Shown here piece by piece: positions 26,654 to 35,139 of a stretch of DNA of 64,000 nt (within the stretch, counting starts at the first letter, position 1; every line of letters begins with the position of its first letter). The stretch is from Candidatus Neomarinimicrobiota bacterium. GTDB lineage: Bacteria; Fidelibacterota; JAANXI01. The stretch lies in NCBI GenBank assembly GCA_021734025.1, contig JAIPJS010000002.1, positions 372,001 through 436,000 on the forward strand, read 5' to 3'. The notes beneath the pieces are model-generated. The model searched no databases. It had not been told where the DNA came from and saw nothing but the letters and a program-made list of their open reading frames with translations. Position numbers and translations under genes: made by a program.

Positions 26654-27733
26654 CTATCGCTGCACTCTGGCGTTCCCTTCCCAGATGCTCCAGATCTGAT
26701 CTTCGTCTGCGGCCTGGGAGTAATCGGTTTCCAGTGTAGTCACCAGTGCACCGTTTGCCCAGCCGAACTGGATCCACTTTTCCGAATCCCAGCCCTTGAG
26801 TACGGCATACAACATACCGCCAACGAATCCGTCGCCGCCACCAATCCTGTCGAGTACTGGTATTTCGCGGGGTTCAACCACATGCCAATCATCGCCAACG
26901 GACAGAATGGCTCCCCAGAGATGGGTGTTCGCGCTGACGACCTCCCGGAGCGTGTTTCCAAAGACGGTCGCATTGGGATACGATTCCTTTACCCGGGTAA
27001 TCATGCCCTTAAAATTATCGATCTTATTCCCCAGATCTTCGCCACCGGCTTCCGGCCCCTCGATCCGCAGGCACAGCTGAAAGTCCTCCTCGTTCCCGAT
27101 CAGGATATCAGAGACTCCGGCGATTTCGTCAAAGATCTCATACAGTTCGTCTTCCCGGCCCTCCCAAAAAGAGGCCCTGTGATTCAGGTCGAAGGAAATC
27201 CGGGTCCCGTACTTCTTCGCAGCACGGGCTATTTCCAGACAGAACTGTCCCGTATCTTCGGATAGGGCCGCAATGAGTCCGGACAGATGCACAATTTTCA
27301 CACCTTCCTCGCCGAAGATACGTTCCAGATCAAAGTCATCAACCCGGAGTGTCCGGCCGACTTCCCCGGCCCGATCGTTCTGTACCCGGGGCGCCCGCAT
27401 ACCGAAACCGCTGTCTGCAATATTAATCTGATGGCGATAGCCCCACGGACCTCCCTGGTCCACTTCCGGTCCTTCGTAGTCCATATGGCGTCGCCCCAGA
27501 TCATCTTTGATAAACCGCGCCATGGGGCTGTCCTTAACAAATGCCGTCAATACTTTGACGGGTAATCCCAGAAATGATGACACGCTGGCAACGTTCGATT
27601 CTGCGCTGGTTGCCTGTAATTTAAAATTAGTACTGTTGTGGACTGGCTGGCCGTTGACCGGGGTTATCCGAAGCCCCATGCTGGTTGCAACCAGTAACGA
27701 ATATTTTGCGTCTTCCTTGAGTTTAATACTCAT
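26654..27733 (-). CDS. PfkB-family sugar-acid kinase (KDG kinase paralogue; gluconokinase candidate)
   Basis: A 359-residue ribokinase-fold kinase with SAESNVASVSSFLGL near residue 43 and IGGGDGFVGGMLYAVL near 305. It shares the NEEDF, GNTLREVV and GGGD stretches of the KDG kinase at 14736-15824 but is clearly divergent. It lies between a LarA-family gene and gnd. KDG kinase is the default guess; because its product would feed Gnd directly if the substrate were D-gluconate, gluconate phosphorylation is a reasonable alternative. Confidence 0.75.
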   Translation of the reverse strand: MSIKLKEDAKYSLLVATSMGLRITPVNGQPVHNSTNFKLQATSAESNVASVSSFLGLPVKVLTAFVKDSPMARFIKDDLGRRHMDYEGPEVDQGGPWGYRHQINIADSGFGMRAPRVQNDRAGEVGRTLRVDDFDLERIFGEEGVKIVHLSGLIAALSEDTGQFCLEIARAAKKYGTRISFDLNHRASFWEGREDELYEIFDEIAGVSDILIGNEEDFQLCLRIEGPEAGGEDLGNKIDNFKGMITRVKESYPNATVFGNTLREVVSANTHLWGAILSVGDDWHVVEPREIPVLDRIGGGDGFVGGMLYAVLKGWDSEKWIQFGWANGALVTTLETDYSQAADEDQIWSIWEGNARVQR

Positions 27734-27809
27734 GCCTCTTGCTTTCCCTCCCGTGATTGCATTTGACAGCTAAAGTTGTTCAATTGTAAGTGCCACTCAT
27801 GGCGTTGTG

Positions 27810-29060
27810 CTAATTCAATCGGTACAGCAGTTCTCCTGCTTTCGGAACCACCAGAACGTCTTCCCCATCTTTGGAGTGCCATTCTGCCAGATCGATTTCA
27901 TCGGGATCCCGATATCCCAGGTTCGCCTGTTCGCAGCGCTCCTGTGAAATCCTCGTAGCGAGGGTGACCGTAATGCGGGGCTTCTCGCGACCGGTTGCCG
28001 CATCATATTCCCCGGCGCCCCGCAGATGCGTCGAATGCGCCAGTACACCCCAGCGCTTATCCCGGAATTTGTCCCACTGCTTCACAAAATAGTCCTTCAC
28101 GTGATACCCTACTTTTTCGATTCTGTCGCCGTGGGTATACGAAAACTCAGAAATATGCGGTGCGTATAAGATGACCTCTCCGCCATCAGCGATCACCGGC
28201 TCCATCTTGTACATCCCCTTGGCACCGGTCCAGATATCATCATACATCTCCGGGATAATTGATAGCACCTGCCTATACTGGTGATCAACATACTTAATAT
28301 GTGTCTTTGCCGACAGATCGGCAGCATCAGACCACGCCTTTTCAGGGGCATCCACGTATAGCCCTGCAATTTCTTCCCCCTCAACGACATAACAGATACT
28401 TAATTTCGGTACATCTATGAACGATGCCGCACGGTCGATCACCGCCCGGACCGGCGTATCCTTCGTCCCGATGATTTTTCTACTGGTAATCAGCGCACCG
28501 AGCCAATGGGTAAAGTCGATAACTTCCTGCCCGGAAATCCCAGGGAAAAAGTACTTGTTCCCACCAGAGAATCCCACGACCTCGTGCGGAAATACCGGTC
28601 CACAAACAACCACATAATCATAATCAAATATCATTTTGTTTAGACGAACGGGCACCTCCGTTTCCAACTGCCCGTTACTCAATTCAACGATTTCTTCCGG
28701 GCTGATGGTCCCAATGGTGGTAAAGGTGTCAGGTTTATCCCAGCGATGGTTAAATACGGTGACATTTTCGTACGTGGTGTTATACTCTTCAGCTGTTATG
28801 CCGAGGTGATTGAAGATCTGTTCGTCTGATATAGGCGGATGGGTGCCAAGGGCAATTAAAAAGTCGAGCGCAGCGGCTCGCTCCCCTAACACCTCATGTA
28901 GTTGGCGGAATAATAAATCCACCGGCCCACTCCGGGTAGTGTCCGGTATGAGGAACAGAATGCGTTTACCACTAAATTGATTTTGGTTGAAACTGTCTTC
29001 CAGAATACTTTTAATCTGTGATGGGGGTAGCAAACGATCTCTGGTCCCTTCATCGTGCAT
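27810..29060 (-). CDS. LarA-family nickel-dependent hydroxyacid racemase/epimerase
   Basis: Member of the LarA superfamily (lactate racemase and relatives that use the nickel-pincer nucleotide). Seen: IPDTTRSGP, ALGTHPPISDEQ, NHRWD, then FPHEVVGFSGGNKYFFPGISG, which carries the expected cofactor-binding His and the Lys that anchors the pincer, and FTHWLGAL with a further His. A GTG 10 codons upstream (29090) is possible, but the ATG at 29060 is preferred. Known homologues act on lactate, malate, other 2-hydroxyacids and, notably, interconvert D-gluconate and D-mannonate. Next to gnd and a sugar-acid kinase, a gluconate/mannonate role is inferred. The cofactor genes larB/C/E are not in the window. 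Confidence 0.82.
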   Translation of the reverse strand: MHDEGTRDRLLPPSQIKSILEDSFNQNQFSGKRILFLIPDTTRSGPVDLLFRQLHEVLGERAAALDFLIALGTHPPISDEQIFNHLGITAEEYNTTYENVTVFNHRWDKPDTFTTIGTISPEEIVELSNGQLETEVPVRLNKMIFDYDYVVVCGPVFPHEVVGFSGGNKYFFPGISGQEVIDFTHWLGALITSRKIIGTKDTPVRAVIDRAASFIDVPKLSICYVVEGEEIAGLYVDAPEKAWSDAADLSAKTHIKYVDHQYRQVLSIIPEMYDDIWTGAKGMYKMEPVIADGGEVILYAPHISEFSYTHGDRIEKVGYHVKDYFVKQWDKFRDKRWGVLAHSTHLRGAGEYDAATGREKPRITVTLATRISQERCEQANLGYRDPDEIDLAEWHSKDGEDVLVVPKAGELLYRLN

Positions 29061-29130
29061 TTGATTCCCGATGCCCCTTCTCTGCAACACCTATCACATG
29101 CGGATAGTGAATAAATGATATATTCAGTAT

Positions 29131-29144
29131 ATTGTTTATACAAT
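29131..29144. promoter_or_regulatory. Operator-like palindrome ATTGTTTATACAAT upstream of the larA homologue
   Basis: ATTGT and ACAAT flank a TTAT centre, 71-84 bp ahead of the preferred ATG. It shares ATTGTnTATAC with the complement of the uxaC-upstream site (23540-23555), so one regulator may act at both. The rest of the 325-bp gap to 29415 is AT-rich and shows nothing else I can name. Confidence 0.4.
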
Positions 29145-29415
29145 TTTAAGGATTTTCCAACGATTCTGCAAGAACAAGTTCGAAGATACTCTATCGGTTT
29201 AATCCAGGGAAAACCGGTTCAAAATTATGCGAAATATTATGTTTTCCCATTGTTTAACCACTGAATAAACAACACCTTCTATCGATGATACCCCGTAAAT
29301 AAAATTCCAAAATACCAAAATATAATGTCCCTTGAGCATTTGCCGTATCAGGACATCTTAAGCAGGCATAGTGTGTATATCGAACGGGCGTCCTGGCTTC
29401 AGGTATTTCCCGTGA

Positions 29416-29763
29416 TCACACAAAACTCTCTCTGGCCGGACTAAAAACATCGAGCAGAATACCCGCATCCAGGGATTTCGCTCCATGGTCAACATTTGGC
29501 GGGACCCGAAAACTGTCTCCCCGGTTTAGAATCTGTGTGTCACCTTCGATCGTGATTTCAAATCGCCCGGATTCCACGTAGGTTACCTGCCGGTGCGGAT
29601 GGCTATGCACCGATCCAATCGCCCCTGCCTCAAATCTCGCCAGCACCATCATGATCTCGGCATCATAAGCCAGGATCTTCCGGTCGATTCCTTCGTCAGC
29701 CGGTTCCCATTCTACCTCATCACCTTTAACAAATGTTGTACTCCGTCCAATTGATTCCGCCAT
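29416..29763 (-). CDS. kdgF: KdgF-like cupin (unsaturated uronate ring opening)
   Basis: A 115-residue single-domain cupin. The stretch RKILAY, the metal-binding HSHPH with QVTYV, GDSFRVPPNVDHGAKSLDAG and LLDVFSPARESF strongly resemble KdgF. KdgF opens 4,5-unsaturated galacturonate, the product of pectate lyase plus GH105, to 5-keto-4-deoxyuronate. A role in this pectin locus fits well. It lies about 650 bp from the preferred larA start and 91 bp upstream of the fibre locus. Confidence 0.75.
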   Translation of the reverse strand: MAESIGRSTTFVKGDEVEWEPADEGIDRKILAYDAEIMMVLARFEAGAIGSVHSHPHRQVTYVESGRFEITIEGDTQILNRGDSFRVPPNVDHGAKSLDAGILLDVFSPARESFV

Positions 29764-29854
29764 TTTTCACCTTATCCCATATTTGAATATTTTTATCTCC
29801 AACGACTAAATATAATGAATAGACTAAACTAATTCAGTGGCTGACGCGTTCGGG

Positions 29855-32800
29855 TTACTCGACGACCTCGGGAATTATGGTCGGTTCAATATTCGCATAG
29901 GTGCTCAGAGTCTGCCTGGCCTGTATTGCGGCTTCCAATGATGAAAACTGCTGTGTTCGGACGAGGTATAATCCAGTTTCCGACATAGTCTCAACGTTAA
30001 ATGTGTATTGGGTTTGATTGGAGAGTTGCTCCTTAATCTCCACAGCCTGTGCATTCTGTCCGTATACACCAACCTGGACCCGATACGCATAATCGGAATC
30101 CAGCGAATGAAATGGCGAATCGATGATTACAAATGTATTCTCGTTGTCGACTACATTTTTCAACGAGCCGATCTGCTGGAATACGGATTGCCAGTTTCCC
30201 TCCGATGACAGGATAGTCCGGTATTGGGAATCTCCGGCGTATTGCTTTATGATGATATCGTCCGGAATATCAAACTGAATAGAATCAGCAAAATTCTCCG
30301 CAGCCGCTTGGCTGTTAAATGACCCCAGATGGACCCGATATAATAACGACGGCTCGAAGGGTGAGCAATCCTCCCCGACAAAGGCATCGTCATAGAGGCG
30401 TTCCCTGACCCGGGAGCGTAATTCCATAGCCACGCTCCGATTGCTAAACAGTTCCGAGAGGACGGCATAAAGCTCATACTCTTGATTATAGACAATCCGA
30501 AAATCCGAACCGAACAGCATCCCGGCGACCGACTGCTCCAATATGGCCTGCTCCCAGGAGGAAAACAATCCCACCTGCACAAAATATCGGCATCGTTCAT
30601 CCTCTGGGGCTTCTTCTGTGATTCGCGGAGTCAGGGTAAAATCCAGCCCCTCTACGAAATCCCCTTCTGGCAGCGCTTCGACTCGAAAGGTTCGCTGTTG
30701 TGGGTTCGACTCCACTCCGAGGAACTGGAGCTGGGTTGAATCCACCGCCACCTGGTACTCTCCAGGCGGGACTTCCATTGCATAAAAGCTGCCGTCGGAA
30801 AAGGTGCGTAACGTCTTGTGAAAAGAACCGTCCGGACTATCCAGATGCATCCGGAGTCCTGCGACCGGTCTGAGTTGCTCATCCTGCCGGCGAACAACTT
30901 TTCCGTCGATGATTCCAGTGATAAAAAATGGCACGTCGATCTGTTTAAAACTGTTGGGATCGGTGACGATTGAGAATTCCTTAATCTTCGGCACCCATAC
31001 CGGATTCCGGATCTTGGCCTCGTTCACCTCCAGATTATACCGACGATACGCCTGGAGCTGGGTCAGCCGTGAGACACTGTCACTCAATGTGAACCGCCCG
31101 GTAGCATTCCGGATGCGAATAGCATTAGACTGGATCTGTTCTTCCCCGGCATCGAAGGTTCCGGAATCGTTTCCATCCACGAACATTCGGATAGATGCAC
31201 CGGAACGGCCCACCTGTTGCCGGTTATCCAGTACTACGGTGTTGTATTCGCTGTCGTACCCCACAGAACCCCGAAAATTCTGGGTGAAGATCGGCTCATT
31301 TCGGTTGATTCGCAACGAACTCGTGCTCCGGATTTTGTCGAAATCGTAAGAAAAGCTCAATTCGAATGTATTGTAATTCCCGGCAAGATTTCGCCCGAAG
31401 GAAAACCGAAACCTCCCCTCTCTTGAAATACTCTTGAGTACCTGAAAATCTACCTGCTCGGCTTTTCCGGCACCTGTCAGATAGGAAATTTCGGATCGCA
31501 GGTACATTCCACGGAAAAATTGTGGAAGATCAAACGCCCGGGGAATGGTCAGGCTGCCGGTCAGGGACAATTTCCCGGTAGAACGCCCACCTGGACTAAA
31601 GACATCCTGATATGACAGACGTAATCTGAACCGGCTGATGTTTGTGCTCAACAGAGAGCGGTATCCAAACTGATTGCCCACGGGATAACTCTGGAACCGT
31701 CCGGAAAACTGGGTCAAAAATCGCTGGTTTCCGATGGCAAACGGATAATATAAATTGGAATTCAGCTCGTGTTCGCGGCCGCTGAGATTCAGAATATTTT
31801 GATTGGGATAGTATGTATAATCCACCCGCCACCCGGCAGAGGATGGATAGGTGGCATTGGACCGTAGTCTGTAATAGTATCCTGGCGCAATATCCAGATT
31901 GACCAGGTACTGTAATCCAAGGCGGGTCGCCAATGAACTATAAAATATCGGCTGATCGTTATTTTCACCTTCCTGGTAGTCGATGCCGAACTTTCCGGTG
32001 AGGCGGTTATTCACACCGTACGCCGCATCCGTATGAAAGGTGGATCGGCGTTCAGCCCACGGGAGGTAAGTTGCCTGCTCCTTCCCCCCGGCTATGTTGT
32101 AATACAATTCACCGGGCGGCAAATAGGTAAAAGGCACCTGAATTCGGCGATCCAGTTCAGTTACACCGCCACTGGGATTGTAGATACGGAGGCTGAGATC
32201 GGCACTGCCGTAGGTCAGGGGAATAGTAAAACGATAGTATCCCTGGTCATCAGCCTTTTCGAAACCGATGAGCTGGTTATTCCGGTATAATTCCACCTCG
32301 GACTGAGGAATCGTATTACCATCAATTACGTAATTATCGTAAAGCCTTCGCGGCTCTATCGGCTCATTTGAAACCTTTACACCCGTCATGGCATTATTCA
32401 ATATGCTTTCGGCGCTCACCTGACCAACCTCGACCGTTGATAAGGCAGGCTGGTTTCTGCGGACAAACCGCCACCGCATTCCGGACGTGCCGAATGAACT
32501 GGCATTGGATGTGTGCGCACCAATGACCGACCCCTGAAGATCGCCCGCTAACACCTCGCCTCCCAGACGCATGGTATAATTGATCAGATTTCCGTTCTGC
32601 GAAAACCGGGCAAAGGCAGAGTAGTCCAGAAAACCGCCATCGAGCAATTGCGGATTCCGATCATATAAAAGCGGATAATCCTCCTGCAGAATACCCCCGG
32701 TGCCTCCGGAAGCCTGGCTCCTTCGCCGGCTCCGCTGCTGCTGTGCCACAACTGGGACGGTACGCTCTGACTCCAGGTTTAACTCCAGGTGATAAAAATC

Positions 32801-33235
32801 CACGCTGAATTTGAGTCCGAATACCTCCTGGAAAATACTGGGTAACATATAAAAATCTGTTTCTCTCAAAAGGATATCATCGGCGGACAGCTGAATCCGC
32901 TGGTCACCGATTTGGGCATAATTTTGCCGGAATCCGATGGTATATTTGAGATCAGGCTCAATATAGTATCCGCTAACAGACATTTGCTGGATGTTCAGCT
33001 GGTAATTAATCTCAAGGAGGCTGAAGATCTCGGTAACCGGGAGATAAAACTGTTCATCTTTGGCAATGGCTGTAATTACTGTATTCACGGCTCCCTTATA
33101 TCGGAAGGCGAGGTAGACCTCTTCGCCCTCGGAACCTTCGTCACCGGCGGACTGGGCAAACACGCCAGACTGCCCCAGTAGCAACAAAACAGCTAACACC
33201 CAGGTAATGTGTTTCAACGTCGACACGTGTTTCAA
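29855..33235 (-). CDS. Outer-membrane usher-like protein with C-terminal triple SPOR repeats
   Basis: An 1126-residue outer-membrane protein. Order: signal peptide 1-28; N-terminal domain 38-155; linker rich in Arg/Gln/Ser (165-178); a barrel from about 200 with an usher-like middle insert, IDGNTIPQSEVELYRNNQLIG, then FTIPLTYGSADLSLRIYNPSGG and PPGELYYNIAGGK (305-384); VDGNDSGTFDAGEE (687-699); a carboxypeptidase-like beta domain about 771-868; and three SPOR-like repeats starting YFVQVGLFSS (884), YRVHLGSFNS (966) and YRVQVGVYGQ (1051). Ushers thread chaperone-bound subunits across the outer membrane. SPOR domains bind bare-glycan peptidoglycan, so this usher may be tied to the wall. The start codon is TTG and uncertain. 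The PapD-like gene lies 244 bp upstream. Confidence 0.78.
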   Translation of the reverse strand: MKHVSTLKHITWVLAVLLLLGQSGVFAQSAGDEGSEGEEVYLAFRYKGAVNTVITAIAKDEQFYLPVTEIFSLLEINYQLNIQQMSVSGYYIEPDLKYTIGFRQNYAQIGDQRIQLSADDILLRETDFYMLPSIFQEVFGLKFSVDFYHLELNLESERTVPVVAQQQRSRRRSQASGGTGGILQEDYPLLYDRNPQLLDGGFLDYSAFARFSQNGNLINYTMRLGGEVLAGDLQGSVIGAHTSNASSFGTSGMRWRFVRRNQPALSTVEVGQVSAESILNNAMTGVKVSNEPIEPRRLYDNYVIDGNTIPQSEVELYRNNQLIGFEKADDQGYYRFTIPLTYGSADLSLRIYNPSGGVTELDRRIQVPFTYLPPGELYYNIAGGKEQATYLPWAERRSTFHTDAAYGVNNRLTGKFGIDYQEGENNDQPIFYSSLATRLGLQYLVNLDIAPGYYYRLRSNATYPSSAGWRVDYTYYPNQNILNLSGREHELNSNLYYPFAIGNQRFLTQFSGRFQSYPVGNQFGYRSLLSTNISRFRLRLSYQDVFSPGGRSTGKLSLTGSLTIPRAFDLPQFFRGMYLRSEISYLTGAGKAEQVDFQVLKSISREGRFRFSFGRNLAGNYNTFELSFSYDFDKIRSTSSLRINRNEPIFTQNFRGSVGYDSEYNTVVLDNRQQVGRSGASIRMFVDGNDSGTFDAGEEQIQSNAIRIRNATGRFTLSDSVSRLTQLQAYRRYNLEVNEAKIRNPVWVPKIKEFSIVTDPNSFKQIDVPFFITGIIDGKVVRRQDEQLRPVAGLRMHLDSPDGSFHKTLRTFSDGSFYAMEVPPGEYQVAVDSTQLQFLGVESNPQQRTFRVEALPEGDFVEGLDFTLTPRITEEAPEDERCRYFVQVGLFSSWEQAILEQSVAGMLFGSDFRIVYNQEYELYAVLSELFSNRSVAMELRSRVRERLYDDAFVGEDCSPFEPSLLYRVHLGSFNSQAAAENFADSIQFDIPDDIIIKQYAGDSQYRTILSSEGNWQSVFQQIGSLKNVVDNENTFVIIDSPFHSLDSDYAYRVQVGVYGQNAQAVEIKEQLSNQTQYTFNVETMSETGLYLVRTQQFSSLEAAIQARQTLSTYANIEPTIIPEVVE

Positions 33236-33385
33236 TTCACTATCTTCTCAAGTTCATCATTCAGCAATATACTCAACCCTGTAGGTATTATACGTCTTCT
33301 CCTTTGCCGAACAGAACAAATTATCCCCGAAATTCCCGTTTTGAAGAAACAAGTATAATCAGAATGCAAAAATTACGCCTTAAAG

Positions 33386-33391
33386 ATTATA
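33386..33391 (-). promoter_or_regulatory. Possible -10 box upstream of the usher gene
   Basis: Minus strand TATAAT at 33391-33386 in the 243-bp gap between chaperone and usher genes, about 150 bp ahead of the TTG start. The -35 region at 17-bp spacing is poor (TCAGTA), so this is a weak call. The gap holds nothing else recognisable. Confidence 0.25.
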
Positions 33392-33479
33392 CAATATGTA
33401 ATTTAGGATACTGATTTGAGTAAACTCTAAATGAAGAGGGTGTACAGGAATTTTGTACCAGCGATACAGAAAAATTGAT

Positions 33480-34310
33480 TTATTGAACCGTAAATTTCAC
33501 CTGTTTGGATACCGGGGGCGCCTGTACTATATCCTCCCGCGGGATATCGGCGCGTTCGGTTTTAAAGGTAATGGTCGCTGTATAATCGCCTGGCTCCAGC
33601 TCTGACGCATCGAATTCTAGCCGCCGGGCATCATCCACATAAATTGAAACAAATACCCGCTGGCTTAACACAGATTCCCGCGCGCCGTCTTTCACCTCCA
33701 GGTTCATCGAACCCAGGTAGGGCGAATTGCCCTGGAGGTCGACGTCGGCAATGGCAGCCCCCTGCCCCTCATCAATATTAATTTTTGCATCAGTAATATC
33801 GAGACCCGTAGAAGTTTTGCCAACTTTATAAAACAGGGTGGTTACCTGTTCGAATTGAAACGTAATTTGAGGATTAATCTGACCTTCTTCGGCCTGGCCC
33901 ACTGGTGGGCTCTCCGGATTGGAAATGGTTTTAATGCGAGTCCAGTAGACGCCATCATTCAGACTTTTATTTGGCCTGACGGTGAGCCGTATCGTTTGTC
34001 GTTGCCCAGGCTCTAGGATAAAATTACGCGGAAATCCTTTGACGCTTCCGGCAATGGAATACTGCCCGAACTCACCGGAATCGTCATAGATCATCTCAAT
34101 ATTACCGGCGGAGTCGGCATCCGTATAAGCAAATGGGAATTCCAGAGAGACTTCCTGCTTGGAATTGGTACCATTCATTACCAATAAGGTGGCAAATTTC
34201 TGTTGGGAGTCTATGAACAAGGACGTGGGAGAAATTGAGACCTGAGCACTTAGTGGTGAATACAAGAATGTAAACGCCATAATAAGCAATAGTCGCTTCG
34301 CGGATTTCAT
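33480..34310 (-). CDS. PapD-like periplasmic pilus chaperone
   Basis: A 276-residue protein with signal peptide (...LYSPLSAQ). The N-terminal half is an Ig-like PapD domain: VSISPTSLFIDSQQKFATLLVMNG, then FILEPGQRQTIRLTVRP, the hallmark strand with the usual Arg, and DGVYWTRIKTISN. The C-terminal half is a second beta domain. Such chaperones hold fibre subunits by donor-strand complementation and pass them to the usher. It lies between the candidate main subunit and the usher gene. The start ATG has AGGGGAA upstream. Confidence 0.83.
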   Translation of the reverse strand: MKSAKRLLLIMAFTFLYSPLSAQVSISPTSLFIDSQQKFATLLVMNGTNSKQEVSLEFPFAYTDADSAGNIEMIYDDSGEFGQYSIAGSVKGFPRNFILEPGQRQTIRLTVRPNKSLNDGVYWTRIKTISNPESPPVGQAEEGQINPQITFQFEQVTTLFYKVGKTSTGLDITDAKINIDEGQGAAIADVDLQGNSPYLGSMNLEVKDGARESVLSQRVFVSIYVDDARRLEFDASELEPGDYTATITFKTERADIPREDIVQAPPVSKQVKFTVQ

Positions 34311-34413
34311 AATATTCCCCTGATGGTTTGGTGACGATGCTTCAAAATGAGCAGGAAATGAAAATCACTGAAATTTAGGGACAGAATAATTTATTGCAAT
34401 AACATTCTCAATT

Positions 34414-34467
34414 AAAAAAGACTCCCACAATAATCTAACCATAAATAGAATTGCGGGAGTCTTTTTT
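34414..34467 (-). terminator. Intrinsic terminator after the DUF4402 subunit gene
   Basis: AAAAAAGACTCCCACAAT (34414-34431) pairs with ATTGCGGGAGTCTTTTTT (34450-34467), with one mismatch in 18 and an 18-nt loop. On the minus strand it is followed by a T-rich run. It is nearly symmetric and could act both ways. It would separate the subunit transcript from the chaperone gene. Confidence 0.75.
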
Positions 34468-34490
34468 TGTGATATTGGCGATAAGGAAAA

Positions 34491-35036
34491 TCAGTTATAA
34501 GATATGGTGAACGTAATTGGGGTACCGCCAGTGTTTGTAGTGCTCCAATTCCCCGTTTGTCCTGCTGATAAACTGCTCGTATTAATAGTTCTACCTACGT
34601 TTACTTCAAAATCTCCTGCCGCATTGGTACTAAATCCTAGTTGAATGGTGCTACCACTCGAAATTGTATTATCGTCTACATTAACGACTGTTGGAGTAAA
34701 TGATAAATCCGAAAGAGTAGCATGTGCAAGAGTTGCATTACTAGGCGACCAACTAAAATTAACATCGGCACCATCCGTACCGGAAATTGTGAAATTACCG
34801 ACAGACACAGAAGAGCCTGCCAATCCTGCGTTCGTGTGAGTAGGTGAGGAGGTTGGATCTATCGTGGCATCAGTCCCACCTTGTACATACCCAAAGCTTA
34901 CATCCGTTACCGTCCCAAATGATAAACCAGTGAGTACATCTGCCCCTACTTCTAAATCTGCAGTTTGACCAAAAGTCACACTACCAAAACTCAATACTAG
35001 AAAAAACGCAATCGCTAATAATCCTAATTTTTTCAT
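34491..35036 (-). CDS. DUF4402-type secreted protein, candidate major fibre subunit
   Basis: A 181-residue protein: signal peptide (MKKLGLLAIAFFLVLSFGSVTFGQ), then a beta-sandwich of Gly, Ser, Thr and Asn-rich strands (SFGTVTDVSFGYVQGG, SVSVGNFTISGTDGADVNFSW, ending ITFTISYN). This matches DUF4402, a domain of small exported proteins often found with chaperone/usher genes. No Cys is present. The gene has a strong AGGAGA binding site, its own good promoter and an immediate terminator, and its DNA is more AT-rich than its neighbours. All of this suggests a separately and strongly expressed main subunit. Confidence 0.72.
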   Translation of the reverse strand: MKKLGLLAIAFFLVLSFGSVTFGQTADLEVGADVLTGLSFGTVTDVSFGYVQGGTDATIDPTSSPTHTNAGLAGSSVSVGNFTISGTDGADVNFSWSPSNATLAHATLSDLSFTPTVVNVDDNTISSGSTIQLGFSTNAAGDFEVNVGRTINTSSLSAGQTGNWSTTNTGGTPITFTISYN

Positions 35037-35102
35037 TTCCTTCTCCTTTATTTCCTAATTGGCTTATATCAACCGGATATGGAATCTTTCAACCACGATG
35101 TA

Positions 35103-35131
35103 TATTTACGTGACAGGAGTTGTTATGTCAA
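35103..35131 (-). promoter_or_regulatory. Promoter of the DUF4402 main subunit gene
   Basis: Minus strand TTGACA (35131-35126), 17 bases, TAAATA (35108-35103). The start codon is 67 bp further down with AGGAGA before it. The -35 box is perfect, the -10 moderate. Confidence 0.55.
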
Positions 35132-35139
35132 GTAAAATT

